Position numbers and translations under genes: made by a program. From NCBI GenBank assembly GCA_036927565.1, contig JAYESD010000007.1, positions 132,158,230 through 132,222,229 on the forward strand: a DNA stretch of 64,000 nt. The letters are read 5' to 3'. The stretch comes from Tuctoria greenei (Eukaryota; Streptophyta; Magnoliopsida; Poales; Poaceae). Shown piece by piece: positions 57,139-64,000 of this stretch. Each line of letters begins with the position of its first letter. Positions within the stretch are counted from its first letter, which is position 1. The notes beneath the pieces were generated by a model. It made no database searches, had not been told where the DNA came from, and worked only from the letters and a program-made list of their open reading frames with translations.

Positions 57139-58727
57139 TGAATGTGGCCTAGAGGGGGGTGAATAGGCCTTTTTGATTTTATGTCGGAACCTGCAACACT
57201 TAACAACCAGATCAAATCTCGAGATATCGGACTAGTCCGGTCGAGTGCGGACTAGTCCGGTGTGTACCGACTAGGTTTATCAAATTTGATCGATTACCTT
57301 GATCCTAGGATGTATGCAGCGGAAATATACTTGTAATTGAAGTGTTACAAAACTATAAACTAGGATGTACCACAAGTTAATCTTATATTCAATGTTTCAA
57401 AGTAAAGTGAGTAAGATTGGTTGAAACCCTAGATATATATGAAGTGTAAGAACAATGGGCGCAAAGAAAGAACACAAGCACTTTATCCCGTGGTTCGGTT
57501 CCCACAGAGGCAACCTACATCCACATTGAGGAGTCCACAAAAGGACTAGGTCTTCTCCGAGCCTACCCTCGTCGGATCACCACAGAGGCCAATCCTCTTC
57601 ACTAATCACAAAGGGCAAATAACCAAATTCAAGGGGCCTTCTCACACGTTGAGGGCTCCCCAAGATTACAATATGAACACCACCAAGAACACACTCTTAA
57701 GATCACAATGAAAACCACATGAATGTGTTAGGGAATCAAACCAAGAGCTCAATGAGTGATGAACCATGTCTCTCAAATTATTCAAAGTGTATCCTCAAGG
57801 GATTGATCTTTCATGCGTTGGAATTCATGGAGAGATGTGTGTTCTAGGCTCTTGGGAGGTGTGACGGCGCAGGGGTTCGAGAGTTGTGAAAGATGGATCG
57901 TGCACACCTATTTACATGGGGTTTCCAAAAGTTACCATTAGGGTTTAGAAAGATCAAACTAGTCCGGTGTGCTGCGTGTAGCAAACCCTAGGTGTCTCGA
58001 AATATTGGACTTGTCCGGCTGAGAGCGGACTTGTTCGATTTTGGTTCTGGAAATCTTTGGACTAGTCCGATAAATATCGGACTTGTCCGGGTATGTGAAA
58101 CCCTAAGTGAATTTGGAGACAAGTCCGCACTTGGAGGACTTATCCATTTTAGGTTAGAGGGTTTTCGGACTAGTCTGTTCTAATATCGAACTTGTCCGAT
58201 TGACATCAGAAAGATATCGGACTAGTCCGACGTGTGATCGGACTTGTCCGATTTTGTGCAACTTGTGAAGTCTTTGGGGGACTAGTCCGCACTGGGGAGG
58301 ACTAGTACGATTCTAGTCAGAGAGATATCGGACTAGTCCGTGGTGATATCGGACTAGTCTGGCCAGTGAAAACTGGACTGTGAGAGGACAAGTCCGCATT
58401 GTGAGGACTTGTCCAATCTTGTGCAGAAAGATATCAGACTAGTCCGGTGTCAATCGGACTAGTCCGATCCTGTATAATTTTGTGCAATGTGTGAGATTAT
58501 TTGTGCTTGAGCTCTTGGGGTGTGTTTCCTTAACACACTCCATACACAATGATCTACTACACTTGTTTCATGAGCTCTTTTCCGCATTACTCCTCATTCT
58601 CCTTTCTTTTTGGCACTTTGCTCATTTTCTCATTAGAACATGCGCTCATCCCAACAAGGTGGTTAGGATCTCATTTGCTTGTCATAAATCATCCAAAACC
58701 CACAAGGGATTCCTAGATGCACTTTCA
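57139..58727 (-). repeat. SIRE-type 3' LTR
   Basis: On the plus strand it reads TGAATGTGGCCTAGAGGGGG to CTAGATGCACTTTCA (TG...CA), 1589 bp. It contains GGACTAGTCC/GGACTTGTCC motifs at 57229-57260 and a dense array at 57956-58467. Confidence 0.85.
57956..58467. repeat. Array of GGACTAGTCC/GGACTTGTCC motifs in the SIRE LTR
   Basis: About 20 perfect or near-perfect copies within 510 bases, such as ATCGGACTAGTCCGnnGTG, ATCGGACTTGTCCG and GGACAAGTCCGCA, separated by 8-35 bases. The motif is the same as in the gypsy chromovirus LTRs, although the two element classes are otherwise unrelated. Confidence 0.92.
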
Positions 58728-58746
58728 ATCTCCCCCTCTTTGGTGA
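58728..58746 (-). other. SIRE polypurine tract
   Basis: The minus strand reads CACCAAAGAGGGGGAGATT immediately before the LTR TGAAAGTGC. A second purine-rich stretch, AAGGGGGAGAGATTGAGGGGG, lies at about 59134-59158. Confidence 0.7.
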
Positions 58747-59203
58747 TTGATGACAACCAATTGAGATTTCACAAAATATGATAAAAAGTTGAGATTTTCA
58801 TAAAGTGTGCACATATGAGTTTAAAACACATTAAGCGAAAACATGATCCATATGTGCACTCTTTATGGTGGGATGCAGAACTAAGTGTATAGAAACAAAA
58901 ATCATGATGAGAATGACATAATTGACATCAAAATGTTAACAACAATCATATATGCCATTCTTAGAGCAAAATCACAGATTTTATCAATATCTTCACAAAT
59001 AGTTCAAAACATTGCATCACGGGACTAATAGAACTAAAAGATCAAATTATAAGTCTTACAACCCACAAATAGACAAAAGACACAAAAAGAGAGAGCACTC
59101 CTCGCAACCTACAGCTAAAGCCTAAGACTCTAAGACTCCCCCTCAATCTCTCCCCCTTTGGCATCAAGACACCAAAAAGAAGGAGAGGAGGGACCTAAGG
59201 TCT
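58747..59203. other. SIRE non-coding 3' segment
   Basis: AT-rich stretch between the env-like ORF and the polypurine tract. No coding domain is seen. Confidence 0.55.
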
Positions 59204-60769
59204 TCAAGCCTCGCTGCCAGTCCTCTCGTCGTCTTCATATTCATTCTCGGGCTGATGAGGAGGAGGAGGAGAAGGAACGGTACAACTCGAGTCCCCAATG
59301 CCAAAATAGGCAAGCTCGGAGGGAGTCAAGGGCCCGAGCTCGGTGAAGTCAGAATCTGAGTCATCAGAAATGACTGGAGACCCAATGGGCTCGATCTCCA
59401 ACTTTTGGCAAATTTGCTTCACATTCTCTTTGACATATCTCATGTCGGCCTTTCTCCTCTTTTTGAGCTTGTGGGCTTTTACTTCGGCCTTTTTGCAATA
59501 GGCGAAGATGGCTGACAGATACTTCAAGATACCACTTGGGGACCCCTTTTGAGGAGGGGCCCTAGGAGCGGGAGCAGCCCTAGCATCTCCATTGGCTCTC
59601 ACTGGAGCCTCAGGGGTTGAAGCTGGAGAGGGAGCTGCTTGAATACTTGGCTGTTGAGGCTCATGGGTCCTCAAGGGAAGGTGCTCCACATACTTGACAA
59701 ACTCTATGACTGTGACCTTCTTAATCATGAACATGAGGTAAGGTGCGTAGCCACAAGACATGTTCGGCGTGCAGAAGATGTTCACCATGTCGTTCCAAAT
59801 ATAGTCAAAGACATCAAACTTCTTGTCTTTGCTAATGACCTTCATCAAGGTCCTGAGGTGTCCCTGCACACTTCCTGCATCCCCATCCTTGGGGGCAATG
59901 GTCTTCCTTAGAACCCTGTTCAACGCCACAAAGAAAGGCTTCATGTTCTTCGTGGAAGGAGGATTGAACTTTGAGTTGGGTTCATAAAGAAACTTCATTA
60001 TGTCCTTATCAATGACACCAATGTTGTGGATGATCAAATTGTCATTGCTCGAGGTGTCAAGATGCAACAATCTTGCAAACTCTTCATAAGTGATGGTGTA
60101 CTTGGATCCATGGGTCATCCAAGTCACCCTTTCTTCCTCATCACTGGCAAAGTGACAAGTGGCATAAAATTGGGTTATGACTTCATCATTCCAATTATTT
60201 GTGAAGGCAAATAGGTCCTTCAAGCCATGCCTCTTGACTGCGTCGACCACCTCAACAAACGGTGAGCAGCCCTTCTTCTCAAAATGCGCCCAATCGATCC
60301 ATTGGCTGCGCACCACGGGTGTCTTAATCGGATGATATACAGACTTGTAAAAGTCTGCATGGAAGTTACTCCAAAACCTCCCATCAGCAGCTTGCTTCGG
60401 AAGGCTGTAAAAATCAACATTCCTAAACTTGGCCGCTGTGTCTCTGCCCTTTCCATTGAATCTCTCCTCAGCGGGATCCCTGTCCCCTTGCGTTGGAGCT
60501 GACATCTTCAGAGGGCCAATCGGGCCCGTTGCAATCCCTTTGCCCTTGCCCTTGGCTTAGCGAGCACTTGCCGAGCTAGGGCTACCTCCAGCTGAAGCCT
60601 TGGAGGACGGCTTCTTTGCGAGCACTTTCCTTCGAGCCTAGGTAGTTGAAGTAGCCGGCTCGGATGGGCGCTCTTGGCGCTTCTTGCTTAGGCTCGTCGA
60701 GGACCGAAGCACGGCTTCGTGGTCCATCTCGGCCTCGAGCTCAGAGATTTCATCGTTGGTGCTCGACAT
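59204..60769 (-). pseudogene. Env-like ORF of the SIRE/Maximus element
   Basis: 433 codons are open from 60505 to 59204. The same frame extends upstream to an ATG at 60767-60769 but is broken by a TAG (60638-60640, codon 44) and a TAA (60557-60559, codon 71). The central 200 residues form the conserved plant retrotransposon domain often labelled 'putative plant transposon protein' (WIDWAHFEKKGCSPFVEVVD, EERVTWMTHGSKYTITYEEF, LHLDTSSNDNLIIHNI). Then follow a Pro/Ala-rich linker, a basic region (KAHKLKKRRKADMRYVKENV) and an acidic tail. It takes the env position after pol, as in SIRE elements. I see no signal peptide or clear membrane anchor, so an envelope role is not supported by the sequence. 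Confidence 0.83.
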
Positions 60770-61728
60770 TGTCCTGAGAATGGATTTCACAAGGTATTGA
60801 TGAGAATAGATGAGAAGGAATTGTATTGAGGAATTAAGAAGTTAGGATTGAGTTCAGAAAAATTGACTAGTCCGGTGTGCAGGCACCGACTAGTCTGGTT
60901 GACCGGACTTGTCCATGCATGGGCCGGACTAGTCCGGTGTTCAACCTCTAGAACCCTAACTATGAGATCAGTGGTGATTCCTAATGCATAACTAGCTTAG
61001 CATCAATGTAATACATCAAGGAAGCATGTATATGGTGATAGGAACTAAGCTAGTCGATCAACATTGAAGGAAATAGCAATTTCTAGGGTTTGGGGTGAGA
61101 TTTTACCGAAATTGCTTGATTCTCGGAGATGTAGGGGTTGAAGGAGCGGACAAGTCCGTGGTCTTCAATCCCTAAGCAATGGAGGTTGTTTTCCACCAAA
61201 ATCCGAGGAGTTTTGATGGTGGAATCAAAGAATTACCTTGGGGAGCTCGAGCATGGAGAGGGAAAGCTTGAGGCAAGTGTGGGGTGAGGAAGATTAGGGT
61301 TTTGCAGCGGCTAGGGTTATGGAAACAAAAAATCGGACAAGTCCGAAAATGCTCGGACTAGTCCAAACTTTTTCCAGAGACTATATCGGACTAGTTTGTG
61401 GTCTGTCAGACTAGTCTGGCCTAACCGTCACAATGCAGACTAGTCTGCACGGGCGGACTAGTCCGGGCGACCACGGACTAGTCCATGGTCACCAGGGAAG
61501 AAATGCTTAGCCCATTCGTATATATTCGAAGGTACTTATTAAGAAAATAGGGAGGCAAAGCAAATCAAATAATCTTGATGAATACGATCAGTAGGCATAC
61601 AACAATCAAGCAATGATCATAATTCACCAAGATCTAGTAATTCACATAGTTTTTCGGAAAAATTGAGAGAGATGATTTTCACAACACAATCAATGAATTT
61701 TGAAGATAGCATTCAGGTATACAAGTTT
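60770..61728. other. SIRE spacer between pol and env-like ORF, with palindrome motifs
   Basis: Non-coding. It carries two clusters of the GGACTAGTCC/GGACTTGTCC motif, at 60864-60938 and 61334-61485, and a single copy near 61148. The clusters are interspersed with AT-rich sequence. Confidence 0.75.
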
Positions 61729-63633
61729 TCAAGCCACACTCTTAGCATCGAGGATATTTAGTTCATTTCGGAGTTTGCAAAGGCGTTTGTCATCAAGTGG
61801 CATGGTGAATATATCGGCTAGTTGCTTTACGGTATTGACATGTGAAATGGCTATATCTCCCTTCATCGAATGGTCTCTCAAAAAGTGATGTCGGATGTCT
61901 ATGTGTTTGATCTTAGAGTGATCAACAGGATTATGGGCAATTTTAATGGCACTCTCATTATCACAAAGGGGTGGAATACGGTTCATATTGTAACCGTAAT
62001 CCCATAGAGTTTATCGCATCCAAAGGAGTTGTGCACAACAAATCTCGGCTACAACATACTCCGCTTCGGCCGTGGATAAGGCAATGGAGTTTTGTTTTTT
62101 GGAGGATCAAGAAACTAGGGATCTCCCTAGGAATTGGCATGTCCCGGAGGTACTTTTTCTATCTACTTTGCATCCGGCATAATCTGCATCGGAGTAACCG
62201 ATGAGATTGAATTTGGAACCTTTGGGGTACCAAAGGCCTAGGTTGGGTGTATGAACTAAATACCGCAGGATTCTCTTAATGGCTGTCAAATGACACTCTT
62301 TTGGTTGGCTTGAAACCTTGCACACAGGCATACACTCAACATAATGTCTGGCCTAGATGCACATATGTAGAGTAGAGATCCAATCATGGAGCGATATACC
62401 TTTTGATCGACGTTTGGTCCATCTTCATTGAGATCCAAGTGTCCATTCGGTACCATGGGAGTCTTTATAGGCTTCGCCTTGTCCATTCCAAACTTCTTGA
62501 GTATGTCTTGAGTGTACTTAGTTTGGCTTATGAACGTCCCTTCCTTTTGTTGCTTCACATGGAATCCCAAGAAGTACTTTAGCTCTCCCATCATAGACAT
62601 CTCAAACCTATCTGTCATAATCTTACTAAATTCCTCACAAAAAGATTTGTTAGTAGAACTAAAGATTATATCATCAACATAAATTTGACAAATAAAGAGA
62701 TCATTGTCAAAGTTCTTTGTAAACAATGTATAATCTACTTTACCGATCTTAAAGCCATTTTCAATTAAGAAATCTCTAAGACACTCATAACAAGATCTAG
62801 GAGCTTGTTTGAGGCCGTAGAGTTCCTTATGCAGTTTAAATATGTGGTCGAGGAACTCTTCATCTTCAAATCCGGGGGGTTGCTCCACATACACCTCCTC
62901 CATGATTGGTCTGCTGCGGAAGGCGCTTTTCACATCCATTTGATAGAGCTTGAAATCATGGTGAGTAGCATATGCAAGTAGTATTCTAATAGACTCTAGT
63001 CTAGCTACTGGAGCAAAGATTTCATCAAAATCCAAACCTTCGACTTGTGAATACCCTATGGCCACAAGTCGTTCCTTGTTTCTTGTCACCACCCCGTGTT
63101 TCTTGTTTGTTGCGGAAGACCCACTTGGTGCCGACGACGTTCGACTTGGGTCTTTTGACTAGTTCCCACACCTCGTTTCGTTTTAAGTTGTTAATCTCTT
63201 CTTGCATGGCCACTACCCAATCTGTATCATTCAATGCATCCTCAATCCTGCGTGGTTCCAAAAAGGATACAAACGAATAATGCTCACAAAAATTAGCTAT
63301 GCGAGATCTAGTAGTTACTCCCTTTTGGATGTCACCGATGATGTTATCAATTGGGTGATCCCTTTGGACGCATTGGTGTACTCTTGGGTGTGGCACTTGC
63401 TGTCTTGAATCTTGATGGTCATCTTCTTCTCCCCCTAGATGGTTGCCTTCATTGACTTGTTGATCATTTTCGTCTTCTTGAGGTTGATCTTGTATGGAAG
63501 CTCCCCCTTGATCGTTGGCCTCCTCTTGTGGTTTATTTTCCTCATGTATATGTAGAGGTGGTTCTTGTGGTCGAACTTCACCCAATGCTATTCTTCTCAA
63601 TGCTTGGCAAGGAGCTTCTTCTCTATCTAGCAC
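61729..63633 (-). pseudogene. SIRE reverse transcriptase and RNase H
   Basis: 63633-63025 is an Asp/Glu/Gln-rich linker followed by the RT start (TDWVVAMQEEINNLKRNEVW, VVGTKWVFRNKQ). A frame slip near 63090 leads to 63092-62286: GLDFDEIFAPVARLESIRIL, YQMDVKSAFRSR, LYGLKQAPRSCYECLRDFLI, and the catalytic CQIYVDDIIFSS, then MVPNGHLDLNEDG and SLLYICASRPDIMLSVCLCA. A second slip gives RNase H at 62331-61729 (IGYSDADYAGCKVDRKSTSG, STAEAEYV, PPLCDNESAIKIAHNPVDHS, HIDIRHHFLRD). The frame breaks make it inactive, but the domains are well kept. Confidence 0.9.
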
Positions 63634-63651
63634 GCATGGATCAACTTGCTC

Positions 63652-64000
63652 CTATTGGAAGCTGTTAGTTTCATCGAACACTACGTCATGTGCTACTTCA
63701 ACAAGTTCGGAGGTCTTATTGAAGACACGATAGGTGTAAGAGTTTGAATCATAACAAATTAAGAAACCTTCCTCGGACTTTGAAGCGAACTTTGAAGACC
63801 TAGGCTTCTTGTTCAAAATATGGCATTTGGAACCGAAGACTCGAAAATATGAAATATTAGGCTTGTTACCGGTGAGTAGCTCATAGGATGTCTTCTTGAG
63901 TAGTCGATGAAGATAAAGTCGATTTATGGCATGGCAAGCATTGTTGACCGCTTCCGCCCAAAATCGATCTGAGGTCTTGTACTCATCGAGCATTGTTCTC
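63652..64000 (-). pseudogene. SIRE integrase, C-terminal part (cut by window end)
   Basis: FWAEAVNNACHAINRLYLHR, SYELLTGNKPNISYFRVFGS, KCHILNKKPRSSKFASKSEE and VAHDVVFDETNSFQ match the copia integrase end. A TAG at 63652-63654 follows. The catalytic core is beyond the window. Confidence 0.88.

Larger units (their letters stand above)
57139..64000 (-). mobile_element. Ty1/copia retrotransposon, SIRE/Maximus type, with env-like ORF (3' part)
   Basis: Minus strand, from integrase (cut by the window end) through RT, RNase H and an env-like ORF to the 3' LTR at 57139-58727. The polypurine tract CACCAAAGAGGGGGAGAT and the LTR start TGAAAGTGCATCTAGG are typical of this lineage, as is the extra ORF after pol. 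The 5' LTR and gag lie outside the window. Confidence 0.9.

Noticed and set aside
57956..58467. GGACTAGTCC and GGACTTGTCC both fit the RRRCWWGYYY half-site of animal p53
   Set aside because: Plants have no p53 homologue that I know of; the match follows from a short palindrome and gives no evidence of such a regulator.
59204..60505. Host gene of 433 codons
   Set aside because: Its position after a copia pol on the same strand and before the polypurine tract and LTR, and its conserved domain, make it the env-like ORF of a SIRE-type element.
1..64000. tRNA or rRNA genes
   Set aside because: I saw no sequence that reads as a complete tRNA (A-box and B-box with a closing stem) or as ribosomal RNA; the tRNA-like motifs found are primer-binding sites of retrotransposons.

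Overview
The window is nuclear DNA of a grass (Poaceae). The evidence is one GC-rich, intronless MATH-BTB gene of the type expanded in grasses, Stowaway miniature elements, a CACTA transposon, and several nested plant retrotransposons (Ty1/copia, Ty3/gypsy Tat-type, Ty3/gypsy chromovirus, copia of the SIRE/Maximus type, and a LINE). The species cannot be named from the sequence. By my reading only one host gene is intact (1039-2124, minus strand). A second MATH-BTB copy (4757-5790) is a frameshifted pseudogene. Nearly everything from 6138 to the end is mobile DNA.

Layout. (1) 1-6137: tandem MATH-BTB duplicates on the minus strand, each with a related upstream flank, plus four small Stowaway-like MITEs. 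(2) 6138-31160: a block inserted in the upstream flank of the second copy. Its outer layer is a small element with terminal inverted repeats (halves at 6138-6604 and 30593-31160). Inside that is a minus-strand copia (6605-30587, target duplication GCACC). The copia carries a 5.6-kb CACTA transposon in its 3' LTR (6799-12440, target duplication TTA) and a 13-kb Tat-type gypsy in its gag (16609-29677). The flank resumes at 31161. (3) 31161-32520: rest of the flank, then unrecognised DNA. (4) About 32520-56979: a plus-strand LINE split by a chromovirus (33191-51050, target duplication CACAC). The 5' LTR of that chromovirus holds an internally deleted relative of the same family (33894-41785, target duplication TCTAT). 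(5) 56980-57138: a fragment of another Tat-like LTR. (6) 57139-64000: the 3' part of a minus-strand SIRE/Maximus copia with an env-like ORF, cut by the window end.

Points that stand out. The CACTA element is a gene trap: it holds a five-exon copy of a SUMO-conjugating enzyme gene (UBC9/SCE1 type, introns kept, catalytic Cys replaced by Phe), a fragment of an Argonaute PIWI domain, and two tandem copies of an unknown small acidic-tailed ORF. Two unrelated retrotransposon families here (gypsy chromovirus and SIRE copia) both carry dense arrays of the palindrome GGACTAGTCC and its variant GGACTTGTCC. The untranslated leader of the chromovirus, with a 38-codon upstream ORF, is almost identical in two copies whose LTRs and gag have clearly diverged. 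The Tat element carries a long antisense ORF of the 'putative gypsy-type transposon' family and an archaeal-type second RNase H. Most element proteins contain stops or frameshifts, so the elements look old and inactive.
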